The position numbers were made by a program, and so were the translations under genes. This document shows positions 4,669 through 12,778 of a stretch of DNA of 14,066 nucleotides, piece by piece (position 1 is the stretch's first letter; each line of letters opens with the position of its first letter). Source of the DNA: Candidatus Eiseniibacteriota bacterium (GTDB lineage: Bacteria; Eisenbacteria; RBG-16-71-46; CAIMUX01; WJJG01); the NCBI GenBank assembly GCA_016867695.1, contig VGIY01000036.1, positions 1-14,066 on the forward strand, given 5' to 3'. The notes under the pieces were generated by a model that searched no databases, was not told where the DNA came from, and saw only the letters and a list, made by a program, of their open reading frames with translations.

Positions 4669-7600
4669 TCAAGGAACCAGGAGCAGCGGGCGCGCCACTT
4701 GCCTTGCGCCCGCTTGCGCCACGACATAGTACCTGCCCGCGGCGGCCCGCGTTCCCTCCTCGGTGCGCCCGTCCCAGTGGAGCAGCCGCGCCTCGGCGTC
4801 GCCGGGGCCGCCTCTGCCGAGCAGGCGGACGAAGCGGCCGGCCACGTCGACGACCGCCATCTTCCATGCCTGGCCGGCGGGGATCTCGAGGGTGAGCCCC
4901 GCGCCGCCGCTGGAGGGATTGGGATTAGGCCCCGCCAGCCGCAGGAGCGTGATCGCCTCCTGCGCCGGGCGGCGAACCGAGAGCGGCAGCGTCGCCCGGG
5001 GCTGCAAGGCATCGTTCGTCGCCAGGAAGAGCCTGGCGCGGTGCGTACGGATCGGGGCGCCGGCGAGGTCGTAGCTGAGGACGATCGGCAGCGGCGCGCC
5101 GGGGGCGGCGACGCCGGCGGCCGGCTCGTAGGCGAGCCACTCGAGCCGGGGCGGCTCGGGGGCGAGATCGCCGTCCCAGACCGGAGGCAGGGGCGGCGGG
5201 TCTCGCGAGACGAGGATCCCGAGCGCGCAGGCGATGGCGGGCGGGTTGCCGAGCGTCGACCAGCGGACGGCGAACTCCAGCGAATCCTGTCCCTCCAGGG
5301 CGGAGACCGCCGAGGTCCGCTCGACGAAGTTCCATCGCGGGTCGAAGACGTAGCCGAGCGCCAGTCCCTCGGTGGCGCGGTAGACCATGCGGCCGACGGC
5401 GACGATGAAGTCGGCGCCGATGTTGGGCTGTCGCAGACCGGTCTCCGGAGACAGGTCGGTGTCGAGCAGAAGAAGCAGCGTGAAGGCCTCGCGCGGATCG
5501 GGCAGCGGCGAGTGCATGCCGACGCGGAAGATGACGCTGCCGGAGGCCTCGGCGATCGAGAGATGGCGGATGTCGGGCGCGGGGGCGTCGCGCGGATCGC
5601 TGAGGACGCGGCGGAAGCCCCCCGGCGGCGCATCGCCGGCCCGGTAGATCGCCCGCACGTCTTCCCAGTCGTCGGTCTCCGTGCCGCAGTACACGCTCAC
5701 GCGCAGCTCCCCCGTGCCGAGGTTGGTGATCGTCAGCGTGTCGCGCCCCGCGTCGTCGCTGCCGGTCAGCGAGACCATCTCCGCCGGGGCCCCGAGCCGG
5801 GCGGCGTAGGGGAAGCCGATCGCCTCGTCGGAGAGCGCGCTGGCCCCCTGCGGGTAGAGCGCGCGCACGGCGTAGTGGTAGCGGCGGCCGGCGATCACGT
5901 CGGAGTCGGTCCAGACGGCGGCCGGGTGCGCCAGCGAAGCCGCCGGCAGCGCGGCGTAGTCGCGCGAGGCCTCGCCGCGGAAGAGCTCGTAGCCGAGCGG
6001 ATCGCCGGCAGCGCCCTGGGGCCGGCGCCAGCTCAGGCGCACCGAGCGCGCCTGCCCCTGCGTGGCGGCGAGGCCCGTGGGCGGCGGCAAAGCTGTCTCG
6101 CGCAGGAGGCGGACGTCGTCGATCCTCCAGAAGTCGGGCGCCCGCGCGCCGAACGCCTCGAAGCGGATGCGCAGCGAGCCTCCCGTCCACCCGTCGAGCG
6201 GGACGCGCACGACCTGCCCGCTCCCGGCGTCGCCGCCGAAGGCGCCGACGATGATGTCGGGGACCCCGTTGCCGTTGCTGTCGTAGTACGCCCCGGCGGG
6301 ATAGCCCCCCAGCGGCTCCACCGGGGCCCAGGTCGCGCCCCCGTCGGCGCTGGCGAGCAGCCGCCCGCCCGCTTCGAAGCCCTCGAAGCCGTAGTCGGTC
6401 CAGAAGACGAGGCTCGCCCGGTCCCAGCCGGCGAGGTCCCGGTCGGGGAAGGTGACCGTCGCCGCGGGCGGGTGGGAGGCACCGCCCCCCTCGAAGACGA
6501 GCCCGGCACGCCCCGAGGGCCAGGCCAGATCTCCGCGCAGCGGGTCGCCCGCCTCGGCAGGTTCCGCCGCGGGAGCCGCCGCGGCGGGCGGCCCCGCGCC
6601 TCGAGGCGCGCCGGGCCGCGGGTCGCCTCGCCACGCCCAGCCTCCCGCCAGCAGGGCCTCGCCCGGGCCATCCTCGAAGTCCTCCTCCCAGCCCGCGGCG
6701 ACGAGGAGCTCGCGCGGGGCCTCGGCGGGGAAGAAGGAAGTGTTCCCCGCGGCGTCGCGCGCGCCGAGCCGCAGCAGGATCCGGTCTCCAGCGGCCAGGG
6801 CGGACGCCTCGAGCGTTCCCTCGTAGGCTCCGCCCCGGGACGGGAGCGCCGGTCCCCCCGCGGCCTCGCGGACGTCGAGAGGCTTGGGGTGGAGCGTCGC
6901 CGCGGTGGACGCGGCCTCGTCCCCTCCGGTCTCCGACCCGCCCGCCTCGCCGGGTGAGGAGACGATCGCCTCCACCCAGATGGAATCGACGGTCCCCGCG
7001 TTGTCCGCGGCCCCGGCCTGGATCCAGAAGCGGGGCGCGCCAGCGACGGGCGAGGCGGCCGCGAGGTGCAGGATCGCCGGCGGCGTCGTGTCGGGCCCGA
7101 CCCGGTAGGAGAAGGTGCCCGAGGGGGCGTCCCGGGGGAGTCGCTCGCTTCGTCCCGTCCTGTCGGCGGCGGTGAAGTAGTAGTCGACGCGCGTGCCGGC
7201 CGGCGCGCCCGGGATCTCCCCCGCGTAGGCATATCCGGCGCCTTCCATGGCCGCCCGGCTGAAGGGCCCGCCGTCGAAGCGGTAGTGCAGGACCGCAGAC
7301 TCGGGATCGGGGGGATGGACGCAGGCGACGGCGAGATCGACGCGCCGGGGGCCGGGCGAGGCGGTCGTGTCGGCCAGCGGCCGGTGGAAGAGCGTGACGC
7401 CGAAGTCGCCCAGTCCATGATCGGCGAAGGCGCCGGCGACGGCGGCGAGGTTGGGCGTGCCGTTGGCGAGGTCGCCGTCGTCGTCGTCCTGGAGGAGCAG
7501 GTGCAGCAGGCAGGCGTCGAAGTCGCGGGGCTTGCCGGCGCGCATGAAGTGGAAGAGGGAATCGGCGTAGCGCTCGCCGGCGAGCCCGCCGGCGGCGGTC

Positions 7601-9171
7601 AGGCGCCGGCGCAGGTCCCAGAGCGCGGTGGCGAGGATGCCTCCCGAGCAGTAGGGGTCTTCGGCGCAGAAGGGGTGGGCCGGAAAGTAGCGGGGCTCGC
7701 CCAGATCGCGCACGAAGGTCCCCGGGCCGCGCCAGCCGAGGCCGACCAGCGGCGTGCCCGAGACGGCCGCGGCGAAGTAATCGCTGCAGGCCTCGTGGAT
7801 GAAGCGCGGCGCCTCATCGGGCGCGTAGGCGCAGGCGGTGACCAGGTGCCCGTACTCGTGGGCGACGACGGTCCGCAGGCGGCCCAGATCCGTGCAGGCG
7901 GCGTCGGCGCCGGAGAAGCGCAGGTGGAAGTCCTCGGGGTCGACGTGGGCGAGGGCGTTGCAGTCGAGCGCGGGATCCTCGGCCAGGATCGGCACCGGCC
8001 GGTCGAGCCGCCGCAGCGGGGCGTCGAAGGCGGGGTCGATCGCCTGCAGCCAGGCGCGCGAGGCGGCGGCGTGAATGTAGACCTCGCGCTCGGCGGCGCT
8101 CGCCGCGGAGGAGTCCCAGAGGGCGGCCAGCGGGTCGGCCGGGGCGGTGGCGACGATCTCCGCGGGCGGGGCGTCCCAGGAGCCGCGGCGCACCTCGGCG
8201 TAGCGGCCGAGCAGCGGGATCCTCACCCGCGGATCGGCTCCCTCAGGCACCTCGATCCGGAAGCGCCCCAGCGAGTCCGTGTGGGTGCTCTCGGGAGGCG
8301 CGCCCTGCGCCTCGGCGAGGACGAGGAGGTCGGGGAAGGGGACGCGGACCTGCGCGCCCCAGGGATCGGGGGCGTGGATCAGGCCGGCGACCTCGCCGGA
8401 CAGCTCCAGCGAGAGCGCGCGCAGGTCGAGCACCTCGCCCGTACGGGCGTCGACGAGCGCGCGCCAGCTCTCCCGCGACGCCTCGGCCCGCCCGCGCATC
8501 CGCCAGACAAGCCGCGGCGGCGCGCCGGCGGGCTCGGGCCGCAGCGCCAGCTCCATCGAGGTCCAGCGCAGCGCCGCGCCCGCGCGCTCGGCCGCGAGAC
8601 CCTGCGCGCCCTCCGGGGTGATGCGCGCTTCGAGATCGGGGTCGCCGAGCGCCGCGGCGATCGTCGAGTCGAAGCCGAGGATCTCGTTCCCGGGCCCGAG
8701 CGTGAGGGCGAGGCGCGCGCCCTCGACGGGCAGGCCGCGGAAGGTCTGCTCGAGGTGGATGTGGGCGAGACGCCGCGCCGCGCGCCGGTCGGAGAAAAGC
8801 AGGTCCGCCGGGGCGCAACCGAGCCAGGGGGCGGCGCGGGCGAGGAAGCGCTCGACGGCCAGCCGCTCTCCGGGCGGCAGGAGATCCTCGGGGGGCGGCG
8901 CGCCCCCCCCGTCCCGGAGCGGCGTCGCCGGCGTCGCCCACTGGGCGGCGGCGTGTACGGCGTCGGGCGCCGCTGCGCCCCGCCATCCGCGGCAGGGGAT
9001 GCCCCGTTCCGGGTGATGGACCACGGCCCAGTCGACCGGCGGACGGACGGTTCCGGAAGCGTCGCCGGACAGGGGGCCGCCGCGGGCGCCGGAGGCGATG
9101 GGCAGGAGGGCCGCGATGGCGATCGCCGCCAAGCGCGCGCGGCGGCGGGGACCGGCCGGACATGCCCGCAT
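4669..9171 (-). CDS. secreted multidomain gluzincin metalloprotease with FN3 and FlgD-like C-terminal domain
   Basis: A 1500-aa protein. I place the start at 9171 because AGGAGG (9184-9179) lies 7 bases upstream and a clean signal peptide follows (MRACPAGPRRRARL, hydrophobic core to SGA near residue 29); the frame stays open to 9303 but without such signals. Residues about 100-250 look like the FTP/PepSY-type propeptide of M4/M36 proteases. The catalytic motif is HEYGH at 438-442, with the third zinc ligand E460 in FIHEACSDYFA, equivalent to the NEAxSD motif of thermolysin relatives, then GGILATALWDL at 510-520. An acidic DDDDGDLANGTPN occurs at 562-574. Several beta-sandwich regions follow, a DSNGNGVPD calcium-like loop at 964-972, an FN3 domain about 1030-1125, and a FlgD Ig-like tail about 1407-1500 starting LAGPNPNPSSGG. 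No active-site residue is missing. Function inferred: extracellular protein degradation; the tail probably serves export or surface attachment. Confidence 0.85.
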   Translation of the reverse strand: MRACPAGPRRRARLAAIAIAALLPIASGARGGPLSGDASGTVRPPVDWAVVHHPERGIPCRGWRGAAAPDAVHAAAQWATPATPLRDGGGAPPPEDLLPPGERLAVERFLARAAPWLGCAPADLLFSDRRAARRLAHIHLEQTFRGLPVEGARLALTLGPGNEILGFDSTIAAALGDPDLEARITPEGAQGLAAERAGAALRWTSMELALRPEPAGAPPRLVWRMRGRAEASRESWRALVDARTGEVLDLRALSLELSGEVAGLIHAPDPWGAQVRVPFPDLLVLAEAQGAPPESTHTDSLGRFRIEVPEGADPRVRIPLLGRYAEVRRGSWDAPPAEIVATAPADPLAALWDSSAASAAEREVYIHAAASRAWLQAIDPAFDAPLRRLDRPVPILAEDPALDCNALAHVDPEDFHLRFSGADAACTDLGRLRTVVAHEYGHLVTACAYAPDEAPRFIHEACSDYFAAAVSGTPLVGLGWRGPGTFVRDLGEPRYFPAHPFCAEDPYCSGGILATALWDLRRRLTAAGGLAGERYADSLFHFMRAGKPRDFDACLLHLLLQDDDDGDLANGTPNLAAVAGAFADHGLGDFGVTLFHRPLADTTASPGPRRVDLAVACVHPPDPESAVLHYRFDGGPFSRAAMEGAGYAYAGEIPGAPAGTRVDYYFTAADRTGRSERLPRDAPSGTFSYRVGPDTTPPAILHLAAASPVAGAPRFWIQAGAADNAGTVDSIWVEAIVSSPGEAGGSETGGDEAASTAATLHPKPLDVREAAGGPALPSRGGAYEGTLEASALAAGDRILLRLGARDAAGNTSFFPAEAPRELLVAAGWEEDFEDGPGEALLAGGWAWRGDPRPGAPRGAGPPAAAAPAAEPAEAGDPLRGDLAWPSGRAGLVFEGGGASHPPAATVTFPDRDLAGWDRASLVFWTDYGFEGFEAGGRLLASADGGATWAPVEPLGGYPAGAYYDSNGNGVPDIIVGAFGGDAGSGQVVRVPLDGWTGGSLRIRFEAFGARAPDFWRIDDVRLLRETALPPPTGLAATQGQARSVRLSWRRPQGAAGDPLGYELFRGEASRDYAALPAASLAHPAAVWTDSDVIAGRRYHYAVRALYPQGASALSDEAIGFPYAARLGAPAEMVSLTGSDDAGRDTLTITNLGTGELRVSVYCGTETDDWEDVRAIYRAGDAPPGGFRRVLSDPRDAPAPDIRHLSIAEASGSVIFRVGMHSPLPDPREAFTLLLLLDTDLSPETGLRQPNIGADFIVAVGRMVYRATEGLALGYVFDPRWNFVERTSAVSALEGQDSLEFAVRWSTLGNPPAIACALGILVSRDPPPLPPVWDGDLAPEPPRLEWLAYEPAAGVAAPGAPLPIVLSYDLAGAPIRTHRARLFLATNDALQPRATLPLSVRRPAQEAITLLRLAGPNPNPSSGGAGLTLEIPAGQAWKMAVVDVAGRFVRLLGRGGPGDAEARLLHWDGRTEEGTRAAAGRYYVVAQAGARQVARPLLLVP

Positions 9172-9350
9172 CGATGCGCCTCCTGCGGGCAGTGTAGGGG
9201 AGGGTCGCCGCCGCGGCAACCGCGCCGGTGCGGTGCGCCGGCCGGCGCCGGGCTTCGCCGCGCCCGGGCTCGAAGCGGGTTCGGCCCCGCTGGCCCGGCG
9301 CACCGTCGTGCGGTTCCCCGGGCTCGGCGCTCTTCGCTCGGCACGCCCTT

Positions 9351-9443
9351 CCTCGGCTCCCTCCCTCGGCTCCCATCCTCGGCTCCCTTTACTCCGCGCC
9401 CGCGCATCCCTAAGATCGCCCGGTTTCCGGAGGCCTCGGCTCC
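9351..9443. repeat. 13-bp-period direct repeats upstream of proline dehydrogenase
   Basis: CCTCGGCTCCC occurs exactly at 9351-9361, 9364-9374 and 9377-9387, a strict 13-base period. A fourth copy, CCTCGGCTCC, is at 9434-9443, and two shorter CTCGGC cores lie near 9332 and 9346. The third copy ends directly beside the possible -35 at 9388. The layout resembles repeated binding sites of a regulator, but polymerase slippage could also produce it. Confidence 0.7.
9388..9416 (+). promoter_or_regulatory. possible sigma-70 promoter for proline dehydrogenase
   Basis: TTTACT (9388-9393, four of six) and TAAGAT (9411-9416, four of six) are 17 bases apart. Expected start is near 9423, about 60 bases before the GTG at 9486. 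Its position directly after the triple repeat supports it as a regulated promoter, but each box is only moderate. Confidence 0.35.
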
Positions 9444-9485
9444 TAGGCGCGCGGCGGATGACGCCGCGCTCGAGGGAGGTGCGCG

Positions 9486-10403
9486 GTGACGCTCTTCGAC
9501 CGCCTGATCCTGACGGCGCTGCCCCTGATCCCCAAGCCGGTCGTCGGGCGCTTCTCCCGCCCCTACATCGCGGGAGAGACGGTCGCCCAGGGCATGGCCG
9601 AATCGCGACGCCTCAACGGGCTGGGCTGCATGGTGACGCTCGACATCCTGGGCGAGGACATCGACTCGCGCGAGGAGGCGCGCGGATCCCGCGACGCCTA
9701 CCTCGAGCTCCTCGACGCCATCCGCGCCGCGGGGATCGACGGCAACGTCTCACTCAAGCCGACCGCGCTCGGCCTCAAGCTCGATGTCGACATCGCCTAC
9801 GAGAACATCCGCGAGATCGTCGCCCATGCCCGGGAGATCGGCTGCTTCGTGCGCATCGACATGGAAGATGCCCAGACGACGGACAACACGCTGGCCGTCT
9901 ACCGCCGGCTGCGCGCCGACTTCGACAACGTCGGCGTCGTCCTCCAGGCCTGCCTGCGGCGGACGGTCGGCGACGCCGAGGCGCTGGCGGAGATGAAGGC
10001 CAACGTACGCCTCTGCAAGGGCATCTACCGCGAGCCCTATCGCCTCTCCTGGCGGGACCGGGAGATCATCCGGCGCAACTTCACCTTCGTCCTCGAGATC
10101 CTGCTCCGCGGCGGAGCCTACGTCGGCATCGCCACGCACGACGAGTGGCTCGTCTGGGACGCCATGGCGCTGGTCCACCGACTCGAGCTGCCGCGCCAGG
10201 CCTACGAGTTCCAGATGCTCCTGGGCGTGACCGAGAGGCTCCGCCAGGTGATCGTCGAGTCCGGGCACCGCATGCGCGTCTATGTGCCCTTCGGCCGCGA
10301 CTGGTACGCCTACTCGAGCCGCCGGCTGCGGGAGAACCCCGACATGGCCGGGATGATCGCCAAGGACATTCTGGGGCTTTCCCAGGACCGCGGGAGGCGC
10401 TAG
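9486..10403 (+). CDS. putA: proline dehydrogenase (monofunctional, FAD-dependent)
   Basis: A 305-aa enzyme, the usual size for a stand-alone PRODH, that oxidises L-proline to pyrroline-5-carboxylate with electrons passing via FAD to the membrane quinone pool. The beta/alpha-barrel motifs appear in order: VSLKPTALGL (88-97; the Lys is the conserved active-site residue), RIDMED (123-128), QACLRRT (154-160), RLCKGIYREP (175-184), ATHD (216-219), EFQMLLG (241-247), VYVPFG (265-270) and YSSRRLRENP (276-285), whose Arg pair 279-280 binds the proline carboxylate. Start is GTG at 9486 with GGAGGT (9475-9480) five bases ahead; the ATG at 9458 is out of frame. It lies 10 bases before nfeD. The P5C dehydrogenase partner is not in the window, so the symbol denotes only the PRODH activity (also called putB or prodh). 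Hydrophobic N-terminal residues 6-20 may help membrane contact. Confidence 0.93.
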   Translation: MTLFDRLILTALPLIPKPVVGRFSRPYIAGETVAQGMAESRRLNGLGCMVTLDILGEDIDSREEARGSRDAYLELLDAIRAAGIDGNVSLKPTALGLKLDVDIAYENIREIVAHAREIGCFVRIDMEDAQTTDNTLAVYRRLRADFDNVGVVLQACLRRTVGDAEALAEMKANVRLCKGIYREPYRLSWRDREIIRRNFTFVLEILLRGGAYVGIATHDEWLVWDAMALVHRLELPRQAYEFQMLLGVTERLRQVIVESGHRMRVYVPFGRDWYAYSSRRLRENPDMAGMIAKDILGLSQDRGRR

Positions 10404-10413
10404 GATCCCTCCG

Positions 10414-11793
10414 ATGATGCGGGCGACCCTCTGGCTCCTGTGGGCTGTGGCGGCCGCGGTCTGGCCGTGGCCGGCCGCGGCGGATGTGCGGGTGGAGGCG
10501 CCGGCGGCGGCGCCGGCGGGATACGCGGCACCGGCCGTCGTCGGATGGGTGCGGATCGACGACGCCATCCAGCCCGCCTCGGCCGGGTTCCTCGATCGCG
10601 CCCTGCGCTGGGCCGAGCGGGAGGGCTGCGGCTGCCTGGTCGTCGAGCTCGACACCCCCGGCGGGCTCGACACGGCGATGCGCCGGATGATCAAGGGGAT
10701 CCTCGCCTCTCCCGTTCCCGTCGTCGTCTACGTCTCGCCTCCCGGATCGCGCGCCGCCTCGGCGGGCGTCTTCCTGATGATGGCGGCGCACGTCGCCGCG
10801 ATGGCGCCCGGAACGAACCTGGGCGCCGCCCACCCGGTGGCCATCGGCGGGCTGCCGGGGACCGGCGGGGCCGGGCCCGACACGACCATGCTGGCCAAGG
10901 TGACCAACGACGCGGTCGCCTACGTGCGCTCGCTGGCGACGCAGCGCGGGCGGAACGCCGACTGGGCCGAGCGCGCCGTGCGCGAGAGCGTCTCCATCCC
11001 CAGCGACGAGGCGCTCGAGCTGGGGGTCATCGACCTGCTGGCCGTCAGCCCCGAGGCGCTGCTGGAGGCGCTGGAGGGCCGCCCGGTGGAGGTCGCCGGC
11101 GAGACGAGGGCGCTGCGGACCGCCGCGGCGCGGTTGATCCACAAGCGGATGGATCTGCGCGATCAGATCCTGGGCAGCATCGCCAACCCCAACATCGCCT
11201 ACCTGCTGCTCCTGCTCGGCGCGCTGGGGATCTTCTTCGAGCTCTCCCATCCCGGGTCGATCTTCCCGGGCGTCGTCGGCGCGGTGGCCCTCTTCCTCGC
11301 CTTCTTCGCCCTGCAGATGCTGCCCGTGCGGGCCGCGGGCATCGCCTTGATCCTGCTGGCCATCGTCCTCTTCGTGCTCGAGATCAAGGTCACCAGTTAT
11401 GGAGCGTTAGCCATGGGCGGAGTGGCGGCGTTGCTCTTCGGGTCGTTGATGCTCTTCGACAGCGGGACGGGCGTGCGGCTCGCCCTGGGCGTGATCGTGC
11501 CCAGCGTGGTCGTCGTCGGCGCGCTCTTCATCGCCATCGTCGCGCTGGCGGCGCGGGCGCAGGGGCGGCGCACGGTCACCGGGGCGGAGGGCCTGGTGGG
11601 CAGGATCGGGGAGGCGCGCACGGCGCTCGCCCCCGAGGGACGGGTCTTCGTCCACGGGGAGCTGTGGCGGGCACGCAGCCGGGAGCGGGTCGCGGCCGGG
11701 GAGCGGGTCCGCGTGGTGCGCGTGCGGGGGCTCGAGCTGGATGTCGAGCCGCAGCGTGTTTTGGCCGAAGGGGCGGACGACACAGGGAGGTGA
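10414..11793 (+). CDS. nfeD: NfeD-family membrane-bound serine protease (ClpP class)
   Basis: A 459-aa long-form NfeD. A signal peptide (residues 1-23) precedes a periplasmic ClpP-like domain: VVELDTPGGLDTAMRRMI (77-93), then GSRAASAGVF with the probable nucleophile Ser116, MAPGTNLGAAHPV (130-142), and AKVTNDAVAYVRSLA with the probable general base Lys162, the Ser-Lys dyad known from archaeal PH1510. GRNADWAERAVRES (179-192) is also characteristic. Residues about 258-380 form four to five membrane segments, and 390-448 form the C-terminal OB-fold (GLVGRIGEA ... GERVRVVRVRGLELDVEP). In PH1510 the protease cleaves the partner stomatin; the stomatin gene follows here after only 5 bases. Two ATGs start the gene (10414, 10417) with a weak AGGA just ahead. 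A GGAGG/CCTCC pairing (10393-10397, 10408-10412) could fold over the junction. All catalytic residues are present. Confidence 0.92.
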   Translation: MMRATLWLLWAVAAAVWPWPAAADVRVEAPAAAPAGYAAPAVVGWVRIDDAIQPASAGFLDRALRWAEREGCGCLVVELDTPGGLDTAMRRMIKGILASPVPVVVYVSPPGSRAASAGVFLMMAAHVAAMAPGTNLGAAHPVAIGGLPGTGGAGPDTTMLAKVTNDAVAYVRSLATQRGRNADWAERAVRESVSIPSDEALELGVIDLLAVSPEALLEALEGRPVEVAGETRALRTAAARLIHKRMDLRDQILGSIANPNIAYLLLLLGALGIFFELSHPGSIFPGVVGAVALFLAFFALQMLPVRAAGIALILLAIVLFVLEIKVTSYGALAMGGVAALLFGSLMLFDSGTGVRLALGVIVPSVVVVGALFIAIVALAARAQGRRTVTGAEGLVGRIGEARTALAPEGRVFVHGELWRARSRERVAAGERVRVVRVRGLELDVEPQRVLAEGADDTGR

Positions 11794-11798
11794 CGGTC

Positions 11799-12584
11799 AT
11801 GGGATTCACGGCGCTGGCGATCGCGGTAGTCCTCTTCCTGATGGTCCTCTCGAACTCGCTGCGCGTGCTGCGCGAGTACGAGCGGGCGGTCATCTTCCGG
11901 CTGGGCCGGATGGTCGGCGTGCGGGGGCCGGGGCTGATCATCCTCGTGCCGCTGATCGATCGCATGGTCAAGATCAGCCTGCGGACGATCGTCATGGACG
12001 TGCCGCCGCAGGACGTGATCACCCGCGACAACGTCTCGGTCAAGGTCAACGCGGTGGTCTACTTCCGGGTCATGGACCCCGCGCGCGCGGTCCTCGAGGT
12101 GGAGAACTACCTGTACGCCACCTCGCAGATCTCCCAGACCACGCTGCGCAGCACCGTGGGCCAGGCCGAGTTGGACGACCTGCTCTCCGAGCGGGAGAAA
12201 ATCAACGCCGAGCTGCAGACGATCATCGACGCGCACACCGACCCCTGGGGCATCAAGGTGGCCTCCGTCGAGGTCAAGGACGTCGACCTGCCGATCGAGA
12301 TGAAGCGGGCGATGGCCAAGCAGGCGGAGGCGGAGCGCGAGCGGCGCGCGAAGGTGATCGCCGCCGAGGGGGAGTTCCAGGCTTCCCAGAAGCTCTCCCA
12401 GGCGGCCGAGGTGATCTCGCATCACCCGATCGCGCTGCAGCTGCGCTTCCTGCAGACGCTGGCCGAGGTGGCCACGGAGAACAACTCGACGACGATCTTC
12501 CCCGTGCCGATCGACCTCTTCCAGCCGTTCATGAAGCTGGCCGAGAAGCAGGCCCGTCCGGCGATCCCTGGGCCGCAGGCGTAG
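11799..12584 (+). CDS. stomatin/slipin, SPFH (Band 7) membrane protein
   Basis: A 261-aa slipin of standard length. Residues 1-19 are a membrane segment, followed by the SPFH domain: LREYERAVIFRLGRMVGVRG (24-43), PGLIILVPLIDRMVKI, VMDVPPQDVITRDNVSVKVN (65-84), AVLEVENYLYATSQISQTTL, then DPWGIKVASVEVKDVDLP (148-165). A charged coiled-coil stretch, KQAEAERERRAKVIAAEGE (174-192), and the conserved hydrophobic tail TTIFPVPIDLFQPF end the protein. Slipins oligomerise at the membrane and scaffold microdomains. In archaea the PH1511 tail is cleaved by the NfeD protease, matching the gene pair here. The Shine-Dalgarno GGGAGG (11785-11790) lies within the last codons of nfeD, 8 bases from the ATG, so both are made from one message. 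It is the last gene of the plus-strand run. Confidence 0.93.
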   Translation: MGFTALAIAVVLFLMVLSNSLRVLREYERAVIFRLGRMVGVRGPGLIILVPLIDRMVKISLRTIVMDVPPQDVITRDNVSVKVNAVVYFRVMDPARAVLEVENYLYATSQISQTTLRSTVGQAELDDLLSEREKINAELQTIIDAHTDPWGIKVASVEVKDVDLPIEMKRAMAKQAEAERERRAKVIAAEGEFQASQKLSQAAEVISHHPIALQLRFLQTLAEVATENNSTTIFPVPIDLFQPFMKLAEKQARPAIPGPQA

Positions 12585-12604
12585 CTCGGGGGGAACCGGG
12601 CCGT

Positions 12605-12636
12605 CGGCGCCGCCGCGCGGGAGACAGGCGGCGCCG
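12605..12636 (+). terminator. GC-rich hairpin after the PRODH-nfeD-slipin operon
   Basis: CGGCGCCGCC (12605-12614) and GGCGGCGCCG (12627-12636) form a perfect 10-bp stem around a 12-base loop, 20 bases past the slipin stop. No T-run follows, so it may be a terminator acting with other factors or an RNA-stabilising 3' end. Confidence 0.4.
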
Positions 12637-12688
12637 GCCGCGCCATCGGCCGCCCGGGCGCAGGCGCGGGCGTTGCCGCAGTGCGCTC

Positions 12689-12740
12689 GAACGCCGGGGC
12701 GGGCGCGGAGGGCACCCGCTTGAACGCCGGGGCGGGCGCG
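12689..12740. repeat. 19-bp direct repeat between convergent genes
   Basis: GAACGCCGGGGCGGGCGCG occurs exactly at 12689-12707 and 12722-12740, a 33-base offset. It lies in the 194-base gap between the slipin stop and the stop of the minus-strand gene ending at 12779. I see no coding role. Confidence 0.7.
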
Positions 12741-12778
12741 CGCTCGGGCGCGTGGAGCGCCGCCGGCGCCCGCGCGGG

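Larger units (their letters stand above)
9172..9485. other. divergent intergenic region between protease and proline dehydrogenase
   Basis: These 314 bases separate two divergent starts. The left half (9185-9330) is extremely GC-rich with no clear promoter. The right half carries six CTCGGC elements and a possible plus-strand promoter, described separately. I see no coding sequence with a believable start in either direction. Confidence 0.6.

Noticed and set aside
3983..4867. N-terminal extension of the Tyr/Trp-rich gene frame up to 4867
   Set aside because: The extension overlaps two other genes and lacks a start site, whereas ATG 3982 is followed at once by a good signal peptide.
9172..9303. 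44-residue N-terminal extension of the protease
   Set aside because: It would bury the signal peptide. AGGAGG 7 bases before 9171 fixes the start.
4381..9489. Long open frames antisense to the protease (4381-6957 and 7066-9489, plus strand)
   Set aside because: They mirror the protease codons: at such GC content, stops are rare in the antisense frame. Their translations are Arg/Gly/Ala-rich with no domain, signal or ribosome site, while the minus strand gives a coherent protease.
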